From: Gammaproteobacteria bacterium
GTDB lineage: Bacteria > Pseudomonadota > Gammaproteobacteria > Burkholderiales > Sulfuricellaceae
DNA: 64,000 nucleotides
Reading direction: 5' to 3'
Assembly (NCBI GenBank): GCA_018824405.1
Contig: JAHJGO010000011.1
Location: forward strand, 1 to 64,000
Part shown: positions 15,707 to 25,161 of the stretch, one piece after another
How positions within the stretch are numbered: position 1 is the first letter of the stretch
Layout of the letters: every line of letters begins with the position of its first letter
Position numbers and translations under genes: made by a program
Notes under the pieces: model-generated
The model's database searches: none
What the model was told of the DNA's origin: nothing
What the model saw: the letters and a program-made list of their open reading frames with translations, nothing else

Positions 15707-16944
15707 CAGCCTTTTTCCTGCCCGGTCTGGGCTTGCTGTGGTTTAACCATGGTCTTGGCAGTCTCTCCATCCTGCTGCTCTTTAATTTGCACTGAACTTT
15801 GCTGTTGCACAGCTGAAATCACGTCAACTGCTAACGGCTTGACTTCCAGCCCCAGATGAAAACGTTCGCTGCTTGGATTCTGTGCCTTGGTGAGAGGAGA
15901 ACGAAAATTGGCACCGTGCAAGATCTTTGATTGTTCCATGAGAGCGATCAGTTTTGAAGAATCCCCTGTTTCACCCATGATCTGCAGTTCCTTGCCTTTC
16001 AAGTCGAATTGCTGCACCCAAGTATCATCCGGAAGTACGCGGGTTAATTCGTCGAACAGCGCCACAATCACAGGGAAATTTTGCTTTCTTTCCAACAGAA
16101 GGTTGTGCTGGGCCGTGATCTCATCCAGCTTCCGGTGCAAACCATCCGTCGCCTCGGCGGCATGTTTTGCCCGTTCCACAACGGGCGCCAACTGCAGCAC
16201 GGCCTCCCTTTTAATCACAACTGGCAGGAGCAGCGCCCCCACAGCAAGGAGGACAACCAGCACCATCAAGCTACGGTTACGCTGCCCCAGAAGTGCCGCA
16301 GGCCGTGGACGGCGGGCGCGAGGAAGGAGGTTGAAGTCGCTACGAAGGGCCTCCTGCTCCGTCATCACCACTGCGCCAAACGTCACACCCCAACTGCCTA
16401 GTTGACCTACCAGACGATCCACCGTTTCGCGTGGCACAACGGCAATTTCCAGATCCATGCGGTTTTTTTGTATATCTCGGTGCAGTATCCGATAATCAAA
16501 ATACACTTGCTCTGAGCTGAACGGTGTGTGCCGGTCAATCTCGAATGCCAGAACATTCTCGAGATTTTCCTCTACAGCCAGAGGAAGGAACATTTTCTTG
16601 ACCAGCACAAATTCGTCTGACAGCCCGATCATCACCTTGTCAGAATTGCCAGAAAGCCCGTCCAGAAGATGTCTGAATGCAGCTCCCTGATCCGAAGGGC
16701 CGGTCGAGTTGAAATCCAGTGTTCCGATTTCCACCAGTCTCCCTTTATCGACCCGGCTTACTCGCACGCCTTGCATGGACAACTGAACCACAACCGAATT
16801 GGAAAGATCCAGGCTGGATGAACGCCACTGCGCCGGCAGCAGAGACCTCAACTCCGTAATCCACCAGCGCAGGAGTCCGGCCACCTTCGGATGTTTGAGC
16901 AGAGGCGCCAATCGCTGGCGGTAAGTGTCGAATGTGATTTGCAT
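15706..16944 (-). CDS. gspL: Type II secretion protein GspL (PilM/PilN-like fusion, XpsL type)
   Basis: A 412-residue protein. The N-terminal half is an actin-like cytoplasmic domain (SNSVVVQLSMQGVRVSRVDK; VLAFEIDRHTPFSSEQVYFD) that binds GspE. A membrane helix near residue 240 (LMVLVVLLAVGALLLPVVI), a coiled coil and a PilN-like periplasmic domain (LFDELTRVLPDDTWVQQFDL) follow. The C-terminal tail is Gln-rich. It anchors the ATPase to the membrane platform. It lies between gspK (25-base gap) and gspM (1-base overlap). Confidence 0.88.
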   Translation of the reverse strand: MQITFDTYRQRLAPLLKHPKVAGLLRWWITELRSLLPAQWRSSSLDLSNSVVVQLSMQGVRVSRVDKGRLVEIGTLDFNSTGPSDQGAAFRHLLDGLSGNSDKVMIGLSDEFVLVKKMFLPLAVEENLENVLAFEIDRHTPFSSEQVYFDYRILHRDIQKNRMDLEIAVVPRETVDRLVGQLGSWGVTFGAVVMTEQEALRSDFNLLPRARRPRPAALLGQRNRSLMVLVVLLAVGALLLPVVIKREAVLQLAPVVERAKHAAEATDGLHRKLDEITAQHNLLLERKQNFPVIVALFDELTRVLPDDTWVQQFDLKGKELQIMGETGDSSKLIALMEQSKILHGANFRSPLTKAQNPSSERFHLGLEVKPLAVDVISAVQQQSSVQIKEQQDGETAKTMVKPQQAQTGQEKG

Positions 16945-16969
16945 CTAACCTCGGTTATCTACGGGTACT

Positions 16970-17875
16970 TCACTTCTCTTTAACAATGCCTTCAACCCAC
17001 CTAAAAAAATGATATGGCCTATTGCCGCCTGAAGTTGCCTTGACGACAGCTTCTCTCACAAACTGCGTCCCGTCTGCAAGTAAGGCTTCGGAACGTATGC
17101 CCACCACCTGCGAATTTGACTGTAGCAGATAACTCGCGGCCACAGGGAAGGGAGGCGGAGGCAAATCACGCTCCAGATTCTGTTGCCGCTGACTCAAATA
17201 TGCCTCCAGTTGAGTCGCTTCCAACTGGGGTATCGCCTGCAACACTTCGCGTGATGCAAGCGCTGGATTGATGCCGGGCAATTTCGAATAAACCGTCAGT
17301 ATCCCAGCAATTTTTGCGTATAGATTGGGTGTTACCCCGATTACGTGCTGCATCTCCTCCAATATTTCAAACGGGCCATTTGATGGCCTGAATTTTTTCC
17401 CGGCTGCACGGTATTCATCCTCTTCCGCACCCCGCGACCGCTTCAGGGAATCCGGGTCTCGCCAATCCAGAATCGCATCCATCACTGTAGAGACCTGTTC
17501 CTCGTTCAGGCCGCAAGATGCAAGTGCTGCTTTTAACAGTGTATCCTGCGCTGAATTGAGGTCGATTTTACCAGACTCGTCCGTCACGGTAACTGCTATC
17601 TTGGCGCCTCCCATCTCGAATTCGCGTCTTAAGCCGTCTGCTTTCCAACGCCGCAAATCTGTTTCCGGCTTTGCCAGTTCATACAAAGCCCGTTCCACTC
17701 CTGCATCGGCCAACGCCTGCGCCTTGGAAGACAACAGCAGGTTGTGCGCCAACAGCAAATCGCTGCGCATGCTGTAGGCGAAGCTTGATGCAATCACCGA
17801 CAACAGGGTCACCATCCATAGAACGATAATCAGAGCCAAACCGCGCTGGCGACCAGACCGTTTATTCTCTCTCAT
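16970..17875 (-). CDS. gspK: Minor pseudopilin GspK
   Basis: A 301-residue protein, far longer than other pseudopilins, as is usual for GspK. Its N-terminus, RQRGLALIIVLWMVTLLSVI, is a class III leader with prepilin-peptidase cleavage after Gly. A helix-rich body contains the family segment GKIDLNSAQDTLLKAALASC and ILDWRDPD. In known systems GspK caps the pseudopilus tip with GspI and GspJ. Its start overlaps gspJ by 14 bases. Confidence 0.92.
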   Translation of the reverse strand: MRENKRSGRQRGLALIIVLWMVTLLSVIASSFAYSMRSDLLLAHNLLLSSKAQALADAGVERALYELAKPETDLRRWKADGLRREFEMGGAKIAVTVTDESGKIDLNSAQDTLLKAALASCGLNEEQVSTVMDAILDWRDPDSLKRSRGAEEDEYRAAGKKFRPSNGPFEILEEMQHVIGVTPNLYAKIAGILTVYSKLPGINPALASREVLQAIPQLEATQLEAYLSQRQQNLERDLPPPPFPVAASYLLQSNSQVVGIRSEALLADGTQFVREAVVKATSGGNRPYHFFRWVEGIVKEK

Positions 17876-18509
17876 CGCCCGTCACCCTTAAAGCCACAAC
17901 CAGTTCCGGCCATTCCTGGCCAGTAGCCAGTTTGACCTGCAGGCGCACCAGCTGTGGCAATCGCTTGGTGTCATCCCAACGAGTTAGCCATTTTGGTTCA
18001 CTCTGCTCGGTTTCGGCGCCAAAATAGCCAAATACAAGTTCCTCCACCCCCTCTGCAATACTGCCTGATGCAAGCACAGTTTTCTCTGCGCCCTGCATCC
18101 CGCTAAAATCACGCGTCTCGGGAGATAGTGGCAAGGACTTCAGTACCAAGCGCTGAATCCGGTCTTTCCGCTCAACCGCCAGGCTAAGCAGGTAAAAACC
18201 GTTGCGCCTGCCTCCGCCCCCAGGCAGAAAACCCACATAATGAATAACATCCGGGGCGCCGAGAAAGGCTAGTGTCTGGCTATCTGCGGGTTTCCAGAAA
18301 TAAGGATAAACCTCATTCAGTTGACGCCGTATGAATCCTTCAAAAACACGAATCCTGGCTCCTTCGTCAGATGCGACCGATCCCGCATCCCAACTCTTGA
18401 TACCCAGCCTCAGGCCACCAAACATAAGCGCCAGAATCAAGCCCAACAGGGCCAGTCCGATCAGCAGTTCAAGCAGAGTGAATCCTGACTCCCTGCGCCA
18501 TATATTCAT
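17862..18509 (-). CDS. gspJ: Minor pseudopilin GspJ
   Basis: A 215-residue pseudopilin with leader MNIWRRESG and the processed start FTLLELLIGLALLGLILALM, including Glu5 of the mature protein. It is one of the three tip proteins of the pseudopilus. It overlaps gspI by 4 bases and gspK by 14. Confidence 0.92.
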   Translation of the reverse strand: MNIWRRESGFTLLELLIGLALLGLILALMFGGLRLGIKSWDAGSVASDEGARIRVFEGFIRRQLNEVYPYFWKPADSQTLAFLGAPDVIHYVGFLPGGGGRRNGFYLLSLAVERKDRIQRLVLKSLPLSPETRDFSGMQGAEKTVLASGSIAEGVEELVFGYFGAETEQSEPKWLTRWDDTKRLPQLVRLQVKLATGQEWPELVVALRVTGDERE

Positions 18510-18904
18510 GGTTTGGGTGCCAAACGTAAGCTTATCAGTTCAAGACGGCGCGTATGTCCACCATCATCCCAACTCACATCTACCGTAGCTTGAAAAAGCG
18601 CAACTTTGAGAGAGTTCTCATCTGCAGTGACAGCTTCGCGGTAAGGCTGCACCGAACTCTGCCAGCGAAATCGCCTGTCAAGCTCTCCCGACATTATCCC
18701 TTCGCGCAAGGGTTGCTCCACACCAAGTACCGCAAGCCTGGACTCCGCAAGGTAAAGCGCTCGGCTGTAATCATCCGAAAGTCGAATATTGCGCAGGCCA
18801 CCCGAAAAGATCTGCATGATCACGCTTAGCGTCAGGGACAGAATCACGAATGCGACCAGAATCTCAATCAACGAAAATCCCCTGCTGGTCCTTGGCCCTC
18901 TCAT
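18506..18904 (-). CDS. gspI: Minor pseudopilin GspI
   Basis: A 132-residue pseudopilin with leader MRGPRTSRG and mature start FSLIEILVAFVILSLTLSVI. It contains the GspI-typical RALYLAESRLA motif shortly after the helix. It is the tip initiator in studied T2SS. It overlaps gspH and gspJ by 4 bases each. Confidence 0.93.
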   Translation of the reverse strand: MRGPRTSRGFSLIEILVAFVILSLTLSVIMQIFSGGLRNIRLSDDYSRALYLAESRLAVLGVEQPLREGIMSGELDRRFRWQSSVQPYREAVTADENSLKVALFQATVDVSWDDGGHTRRLELISLRLAPKP

Positions 18905-19347
18905 TCGCCTATCGTCACCCTTCCAGTCATCCAGTCCACGTCAATTTGATATATCAGATCACCCACTGCCAATGTAATGCGTCCACCGGTTGAACTGCCG
19001 TCCGGGAAAAATCTTATGCCACCAGTATGTCCGCTAAACAATTCACTCTGAGCTGCGTGCAGTTTCACTTCCACTTTGCGCGACAGGCTGAAGACGCGGC
19101 TGTCGCCGGAGATTTTGAACTTGCGCTGCTCGACATCAAGCGCCAGGAATGTTTCCCTCTTCCTGCTAATCGCCTCGCTGCGCGCCTTGCGCAGCCCGGC
19201 CGCCAATTGCCGAGTAGCCGATTTCAATTCCGCTCCGGAAGAACCCGAGGAAAACAACGGAGGTACTAGCGAATAGGCCAAACCCATTATCACCATCACC
19301 ACCAGGAGTTCGATCAGGGTGAATCCCCTGTGGCGGAGTGAAATCAC
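18901..19347 (-). CDS. gspH: Minor pseudopilin GspH
   Basis: A 148-residue pseudopilin with leader MISLRHRG and mature start FTLIELLVVMVIMGLAYSLV. The C-terminal half (FFPDGSSTGGRITLAVGD) matches the GspH/FimT conserved end. It overlaps gspG and gspI by 4 bases. Confidence 0.93.
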   Translation of the reverse strand: MISLRHRGFTLIELLVVMVIMGLAYSLVPPLFSSGSSGAELKSATRQLAAGLRKARSEAISRKRETFLALDVEQRKFKISGDSRVFSLSRKVEVKLHAAQSELFSGHTGGIRFFPDGSSTGGRITLAVGDLIYQIDVDWMTGRVTIGE

Positions 19348-19772
19348 CAGCTCGACACGTCCTTGTTCTCGCTTTCACCACCCTCCTTGTTATCCCCTCC
19401 CAGCGATGACAGGTCGTAAGCGCCGTACTGGCCTGGGGAAACATAACGATACTCGTTGCCCCAAGGATCTTTTGGCACCATTTTTTTCTTGAGATAAGGT
19501 CCATTCCAGCCGACCAATCCGGACGGCTGTTGCACCAGCGCCTGGAGACCTTCCTGAGTGGAAGGGTAGCGCCCGGTTTCAAGCTTGAAAAGATCCAGCG
19601 AAGCGCCAAATTCTTCAATTTGCAACTTCGCGGAATCCGATTTGGCACCCCCAAGGTAGTTGATAACCTTGGGGCCGGCCAGACTGGCCAACAGGCCCAG
19701 AATGACCAGTACAACCAATAACTCAATGAGGGTAAATCCCCATTGATGCCTACTCAGTTGATTTCTTTCCAT
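19344..19772 (-). CDS. gspG: Major pseudopilin GspG
   Basis: A 142-residue pseudopilin with leader MERNQLSRHQWG and mature start FTLIELLVVLVILGLLASLA. It carries the GspG signatures YPSTQEGLQALVQQP and DPWGNEYRYVSPGQYG. The Asp-rich end (DLSSLGGDNKEGGESENKD) is the known calcium-binding loop that stabilises the pseudopilus. It is the main fibre subunit. It lies 32 bases after gspF. Confidence 0.97.
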   Translation of the reverse strand: MERNQLSRHQWGFTLIELLVVLVILGLLASLAGPKVINYLGGAKSDSAKLQIEEFGASLDLFKLETGRYPSTQEGLQALVQQPSGLVGWNGPYLKKKMVPKDPWGNEYRYVSPGQYGAYDLSSLGGDNKEGGESENKDVSSW

Positions 19773-19804
19773 GTACGCCTCTTCTCCAAAAATTTAATAA
19801 CGGC

Positions 19805-21025
19805 CTACATTGCCAGATCGTTTACGCTCAATATCGCCACCAGTACCGACATGATGATGCCGCCGATCACCAGGCCCAGGCCCAAAATTAGCAACGGCTC
19901 CATGAGGGCAAGCATGCGCTTGACGGCATTCTGCACCTCGCGATCGTAAACATCAGCGATGCGGGTGAGCATTTCCTGCAGTTTGCCTGTTTCCTCGCCC
20001 ACCATGACCATGTGCACAGCCAACTTGGGAAACAGGCCGCCTTCCATCAGTGGCTTGCCCAGTCCCTGCCCTTCCTTGAGCTGGGTGGCAACTTCACCCA
20101 AGCCCTCCGACATCACGGAGTTACTCAAAGTTTCCTTGACGATGGAAAGCGCCGTCAGCAGGGTCACGCCATTACCGATCAGCGTACCGAGGGTGCGTGC
20201 AAAGCGAGCGACTTCCAGCTTCACAACCAGATCACCAACCAAAGGCAGCGCAAGAAAGCGTTTGTCCCATTTGTAGCGAGTTTCCGCCTGTTTCAGTTGA
20301 CTTAAAAACCAGGTATAAATTCCAATCCCGCCCAAGATCATGGCCCACCAGTAGTACTGCACCGCATCGCCAGCAGCAATGACGATCTGTGTGGGCAAGG
20401 GCAGCGCCTTGCCGGACTCCTCAAACATCTGGGTAAACTGTGGCACCACCCACACCAGCAGAACCGCAACCGAGAGCACCGCCACACCAACCAGAATCGA
20501 GGGATAAATAAGGGCCGACTTGACGGTTTCCCTGAGCTCCTTCGAGCGTTCCATGAATTCGCTGAGGCGCTGCAACACCACGTCCAGCGAACCACCCGCC
20601 TCGCCAGCACGGATCATATTAAGGTAAAAACGCGAAAATACACCAGTTTGGGCTTCCAGTGCCGCCGATAACGCCGCGCCACCGCGCACATCTTCTCGCA
20701 CCTGAGTCAGCAACTGCAGCACCTGCGGGTTGGCGGACATGCCGATCAGGATGCCCAGCGAACGGTCCAGCGGCAAACCAGCGCGCAGCAGGGTGGCTAT
20801 TTCCTGGGTAAAGACGGCGATTTCTGCCTGAGATATTCTGTTTCTATGAAGCAGACCTTTTCCGGCTTTGCCTGGGCCAGTGCTGGCGGCAGTTTCATCG
20901 ACCCGAATCGGTATGAGCCCCATTTCCTGGAGGTGTTCCACAACAACGGACTGAGCAATACCTTCCATCTCCCCCTCATGGGTTTCTCCCGTCGGCGTTA
21001 CCGCCTTGTAACGATACAGCGGCAA
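19805..21025 (-). CDS. gspF: Type II secretion inner-membrane platform protein GspF
   Basis: A 406-residue protein with the two repeated T2SSF domains (FTQEIATLLRAGLPLDRSLG; FARTLGTLIGNGVTLLTALS) and three membrane helices. The C-terminal helix is LLILGLGLVIGGIIMSVLVA. It is the polytopic core through which GspE drives pseudopilus growth. The start is 2 bases after the gspE stop. Confidence 0.97.
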   Translation of the reverse strand: MPLYRYKAVTPTGETHEGEMEGIAQSVVVEHLQEMGLIPIRVDETAASTGPGKAGKGLLHRNRISQAEIAVFTQEIATLLRAGLPLDRSLGILIGMSANPQVLQLLTQVREDVRGGAALSAALEAQTGVFSRFYLNMIRAGEAGGSLDVVLQRLSEFMERSKELRETVKSALIYPSILVGVAVLSVAVLLVWVVPQFTQMFEESGKALPLPTQIVIAAGDAVQYYWWAMILGGIGIYTWFLSQLKQAETRYKWDKRFLALPLVGDLVVKLEVARFARTLGTLIGNGVTLLTALSIVKETLSNSVMSEGLGEVATQLKEGQGLGKPLMEGGLFPKLAVHMVMVGEETGKLQEMLTRIADVYDREVQNAVKRMLALMEPLLILGLGLVIGGIIMSVLVAILSVNDLAM

Positions 21026-21027
21026 GG

Positions 21028-22761
21028 CTATTCCTCCCGCGTCACACGCAAGACTTCCTCGATGGTGGTCACGCCAGTCACCGCCTTGTGCAGCCCGTTT
21101 TCATACATGGTCTGCATCCCTTCCGCGATCGCCTGCTGGCGAATTTCGCCCGCTGTGACGTGGCGCATCACCAGACTCCGGATAGCGTCTGATATCACCA
21201 GCAGCTCCACGATGCTAAGACGCCCCATGTAACCAGTGCCACCGCACTCCTCGCAACCGACAGGGCGGTACAGCATCACCGGATCGGCCCGGGTGTAGCG
21301 TTCGAGTTTCATTTCCTCCACCACTTCCGGCAACGCCGGAAAAGCTTCCCGGCAATGGCTGCACAGAGTACGCACCAGACGCTGGGCCAGGATGCCATTC
21401 ACGGTGGAGGTCAGCAGATAGTCGTCCATGCCCATGTCGAGCAGGCGATTGATGGTGCTTGCAGCATCGTTAGTGTGCAAGGTGGACAGCACCATGTGTC
21501 CCGTCAGCGCGGATTGCACGGCGATTTGCGCCGTTTCAAGATCGCGGATTTCGCCAATCATGATGACATCCGGGTCCTGGCGCACAATCGAGCGCAAGGC
21601 GTTGGCGAAGGTCAGGCCGATCTGGGGCTTGACCTGAATCTGGTTGATACCTTCCATCTGATATTCCACCGGGTCTTCCACGGTGAGGATCTTAAGATCA
21701 GGGTTGTTGAGCTTGTCCAGAGCGGTATACAGAGTGGTGGTCTTGCCCGATCCGGTGGGCCCGGTGACCAGCAGGATGCCGTGCGGCTGCATCAGCACGT
21801 CCATGAAACGTTGCAGCACGTCCGGGTCGAAGCCGAGAGTAGTAAAATCCAGCGCCGTGCCACTCTTGTCGAGAATCCGCATCACCACGCTCTCGCCGTG
21901 CATGGTGGGGACGGTGGAAACGCGCAGATCGATTTCCTTGCCCTGGATGCGCAACTTGATGCGCCCGTCCTGGGGCAGGCGGCGTTCGGCGATATCAAGG
22001 CTGGCCATGATCTTGATGCGCGAAATAACGGCAGCAGAGAAACGACGCGGCGGGGATTCCACTTCATGCATCACGCCGTCGACGCGGTAGCGCACAATCA
22101 GGCGGTTCTCGAACGGTTCGATGTGAATATCGGAGGCGCGCGCCTCAAGGGCATGGCTGATGATCAGGCTGACCAGGCGGATGATGGGCGCTTCGGAAGC
22201 GAGATCCTTGAGCTGCTGCAAATCCTCGTTGCCGCCTTCTTCCTCACGGGTTTCCACCTCGCCCACGATCTGGTCCATGGAGGATTTTCCACTGCCATAC
22301 AGACGCTCGAAGGCGACATCCAGCTCCGAAGGCACTGCCAGGCGGGCGATCACTTCACGATGCGTGACCAGACGAAAGGCATTGATGACATATTCATCAA
22401 GCGGGTCAGCCATCGCCAGTACCAGCTTTTCGGCATCTTCGTGCAAGGGAAGAGCTTTCGATTCCTTGAGGAACCTGACTGAAACACTCTCTTCCAGCAC
22501 CGGCAATTCGGGATAGTCAGTTGCCGGCACCAGCGGTAAGCCAAGCTGAGCAGACAAGGCTTCCACCACGTCCCGCTCCGCCGTCATCCCGGCCCTAATC
22601 AGGATAGCGCCGATACGCTCGCCTCCCTCCGCCTGTTGCAGGCGCAAGGCGCGCTCAAGATTGGCGGTATCCAGCTTGCCGCGCTCTATCAGGATATCTC
22701 CCAGACGCTTGGTCAATTGCTTGGCTTTCTGTTTACAAAATAAAGCCTTGGATTCTAGCAC
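21028..22761 (-). CDS. gspE: Type II secretion ATPase GspE
   Basis: A 577-residue AAA ATPase that powers pseudopilus assembly on the cytoplasmic face. The N-terminal domain (RLGDILIERGKLDTANLERAL) binds GspL. The motor carries Walker A GPTGSGKTTT, the Asp box, Walker B in VIMIGEIRDLETAQ and the His box HTNDAASTINRL. The metal-binding tetracysteine loop has CSHC followed by CEECGGTGY. The start is ambiguous: GTG at 22761 is used, while a TTG at 22716 would begin just before the conserved RLGDILI. It is the first gene of the operon, 30 bases downstream of rfbD. Confidence 0.96.
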   Translation of the reverse strand: MLESKALFCKQKAKQLTKRLGDILIERGKLDTANLERALRLQQAEGGERIGAILIRAGMTAERDVVEALSAQLGLPLVPATDYPELPVLEESVSVRFLKESKALPLHEDAEKLVLAMADPLDEYVINAFRLVTHREVIARLAVPSELDVAFERLYGSGKSSMDQIVGEVETREEEGGNEDLQQLKDLASEAPIIRLVSLIISHALEARASDIHIEPFENRLIVRYRVDGVMHEVESPPRRFSAAVISRIKIMASLDIAERRLPQDGRIKLRIQGKEIDLRVSTVPTMHGESVVMRILDKSGTALDFTTLGFDPDVLQRFMDVLMQPHGILLVTGPTGSGKTTTLYTALDKLNNPDLKILTVEDPVEYQMEGINQIQVKPQIGLTFANALRSIVRQDPDVIMIGEIRDLETAQIAVQSALTGHMVLSTLHTNDAASTINRLLDMGMDDYLLTSTVNGILAQRLVRTLCSHCREAFPALPEVVEEMKLERYTRADPVMLYRPVGCEECGGTGYMGRLSIVELLVISDAIRSLVMRHVTAGEIRQQAIAEGMQTMYENGLHKAVTGVTTIEEVLRVTREE

Positions 22762-22791
22762 AATTGAAATTTCACTTCGTGGGTGAGAACG

Positions 22792-23682
22792 TTACATTTC
22801 TTCCATGCACAAGTCCAACCCGTTTCGCCAAGTTGGGATAGCCACGCCGAATGCATGCTTTAGCTCGTTATTCGACATGACCGAATAATGCGGGCGCGGG
22901 GCCGGCAGGGGGTAATCGCTGGTCTGGATCTGACTCAGTTGCGGAGCAGGGGCCCCCGTAAGACGAACCCGATTTTCCAGAATTGCAGCACTGAAGCCAT
23001 GCCAGGAAGTTTGACCGGCAGCGGTCAGGTGGTAGAGACCACTGTATTGGTCAATGAGTGACGGGGAATGGGGAATGGGTGAAAAGCATTGTGCCAGAAT
23101 CTGGCCCGTAATTTCCGCGATCATACGGCTGGAGGTCGGCGCGCCAATCTGGTCGTCTACGATTTTCAGTTCATCACGTTCCCCGGCGAGGCGCAAGATA
23201 GTGAGCAGAAAGTTTTTGCCCCTGTTTCCGTATACCCAACTGGTGCGCAGGATCAGGTGGGGAATGCCGGTCGCCTGGACCGCCTGTTCGCCTGCCAGCT
23301 TGGTGCGGCCATAAACGTTGATCGGGCTGGTTGCATCAAGCTCATTATAGGGCGTGGCCTTGCTGCCATCGAACACATAATCGGTGGAATAGTGGACCAT
23401 CGCGGCGCCGAGTTTTTTCGCCTCTTCCGCCATAATGGCGGGGGCTGTACCGTTCACCGCCATGGCAACTTCCGGCTCACTCTCTGCCTGATCCACAGCC
23501 GTATAGGCGGCAGGATTGACAATCAGATTGGGTTTGACTTCACGAATCAGGGCACGGATCGCATCTGGGCTCGTCAGATCCAGCGCCTGCCGATCCACCG
23601 CAACAACGTCACCCAGTGGCGCCAGGGTGCGCTGCAATTCCCAGCCAACCTGACCATTCTTACCAGTAAGTAATATTTTCAT
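22792..23682 (-). CDS. rfbD: dTDP-4-dehydrorhamnose reductase
   Basis: A 296-residue extended short-chain dehydrogenase. The NAD(P) motif is LLTGKNGQVGWEL at the N-terminus, with STDYVFDG and the catalytic YGRTK. It performs the last step of dTDP-L-rhamnose synthesis. It is separated from rfbB-rfbA-rfbC (26.0-28.5 kb) by a TPR gene and a transposase remnant. It sits 30 bases before gspE on the same strand, so the gsp operon may be read from a promoter upstream of rfbD. Confidence 0.93.
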   Translation of the reverse strand: MKILLTGKNGQVGWELQRTLAPLGDVVAVDRQALDLTSPDAIRALIREVKPNLIVNPAAYTAVDQAESEPEVAMAVNGTAPAIMAEEAKKLGAAMVHYSTDYVFDGSKATPYNELDATSPINVYGRTKLAGEQAVQATGIPHLILRTSWVYGNRGKNFLLTILRLAGERDELKIVDDQIGAPTSSRMIAEITGQILAQCFSPIPHSPSLIDQYSGLYHLTAAGQTSWHGFSAAILENRVRLTGAPAPQLSQIQTSDYPLPAPRPHYSVMSNNELKHAFGVAIPTWRNGLDLCMEEM

Positions 23683-23750
23683 GACAGACTGAATTCTTAT
23701 TTCGTTTTAAGCCCCATTTCAGGTCATCACCCCTCATGGCAGGTATATTA

Positions 23751-24956
23751 TTATGCATATTCACCCTCCGCATTGCCACGATTGCCATGGAGCTGTTTTA
23801 TTTGTTTCTGAGCTTCAACATTCGCTGGATTAAGAATCAACGCTTGGCCATAGGCATCCTTAGCCCCTTCCGTTTCACCCACCGCCTGCAATACAACACC
23901 AAGATTATGCCAACATACGCCATGTGTTGGGTTGAGCTTTACGGCATCACGATAGCTCGTAATGGCCTCCGTCAAGCGTCCTGCATCTGTCAATGCCAGT
24001 CCAAGATTGAAGCGTGCGTCTGCATCTTTGGGGCTGAGCCGGCAGGCGCACTGACCGTGCTGGATCGCCTCATTCATTCGCCCCATGCGGCGATACATCT
24101 CGCCCAGATTACGTTGATACAATCCCACCTTGCCCTCCAGCAAAATGGCCTCTTTAACAAATGCAGTCGCAACCTCATATTTGCCTGTCTGATATGCTAT
24201 CAGGCCAAGCGCATGCCAAGCAGGCGCAGAATCCGGAGACACTTCCAACAATCCGCGATACAGTGATTCTGCTTCAGCTAATTTTCCAGCGGACTCTAGC
24301 TTGATTGCTGATTGTAACCATTCATGTGGCTCCGCACCCGCATAGTTCTGCAAATCAACAGGGGTTTGGCTCTCCATTATGCGTTCACGTAAAAGGTTAC
24401 TGCGTCTAGCTGTGTTCAGATCTTTGTCTAATTCTTGTTTAAGCTGACGCAGGGAACTGCCTGACTTGTGTCTGGTTTCTAGTTCTGATTTTGCTTCCGG
24501 GAAATCTCTGAAAACATCCTTAACCAACTCCGAACGCAACACATATGCAGCGATGACGATATCTGTTAATAAAGCCACCAGTACGCTCATAAAATCAGAA
24601 CTGCCGAAATCGTTAATCACATTCAAATGCAAATAAAAGAAAATAACGAATCCGAGGAGGTAAGACCCTATAAGAATCCCCCGGCCATGTAGCCAAACCC
24701 AGCGCATTATTCGAGAGGCCTCAGGAACCCGGTGACCGGTCGCAATTAGCACCAATAAAGAAGGCAGGTCACTCCAAATCAAATTGACATGCGCCTGCAA
24801 CTCCATCCAAGGAGTCGTAGCAACATCATGGGGCATGAGTTTTGATGCCGCAATAAAAAAGAAGTGGCGAACACCATATAATATGGCACACCAAAGCAAA
24901 AACGGTATTTTGAGCTGAAGAAATTCGTCATAATTATGAGCATTGTATTTCAGCAT
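23751..24956 (-). CDS. DUF2919-like membrane domain fused to TPR repeats
   Basis: A 401-residue protein. Residues 1-165 contain about four membrane helices. The opening YDEFLQLKIPFLLWCAILYG resembles the DUF2919 (YfeZ-type) inner-membrane family. A charged linker (RQLKQELDKDLNTARRSNLL) leads to five to six TPRs at about 205-390 (AWHALGLIAYQTGKYEVATA; ARFNLGLALTDAGRLTEAIT). The TPRs probably face the cytoplasm and scaffold partners. Base composition is more AT-rich than the flanking genes in the membrane part. Its function is unknown; the position suggests polysaccharide or secretion work. Confidence 0.8.
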   Translation of the reverse strand: MLKYNAHNYDEFLQLKIPFLLWCAILYGVRHFFFIAASKLMPHDVATTPWMELQAHVNLIWSDLPSLLVLIATGHRVPEASRIMRWVWLHGRGILIGSYLLGFVIFFYLHLNVINDFGSSDFMSVLVALLTDIVIAAYVLRSELVKDVFRDFPEAKSELETRHKSGSSLRQLKQELDKDLNTARRSNLLRERIMESQTPVDLQNYAGAEPHEWLQSAIKLESAGKLAEAESLYRGLLEVSPDSAPAWHALGLIAYQTGKYEVATAFVKEAILLEGKVGLYQRNLGEMYRRMGRMNEAIQHGQCACRLSPKDADARFNLGLALTDAGRLTEAITSYRDAVKLNPTHGVCWHNLGVVLQAVGETEGAKDAYGQALILNPANVEAQKQIKQLHGNRGNAEGEYA

Positions 24957-25161
24957 GAATCAATTATTTCCTCTGTTTAAAATTGGCAGAATGCGGTTGC
25001 TCCACTCATTCAGACAACCACCGGGGCAGGATAAGCTATTCTGCCGATGTTGGATTGATGATATTGGTTTGCCCGGATTTTAACATTGATAACATCTTTT
25101 TTCTTTCACGCTGCCATCGGTTTCGATTTGGTCAGCGTACTGACCTGTAAAATCATGGGAA

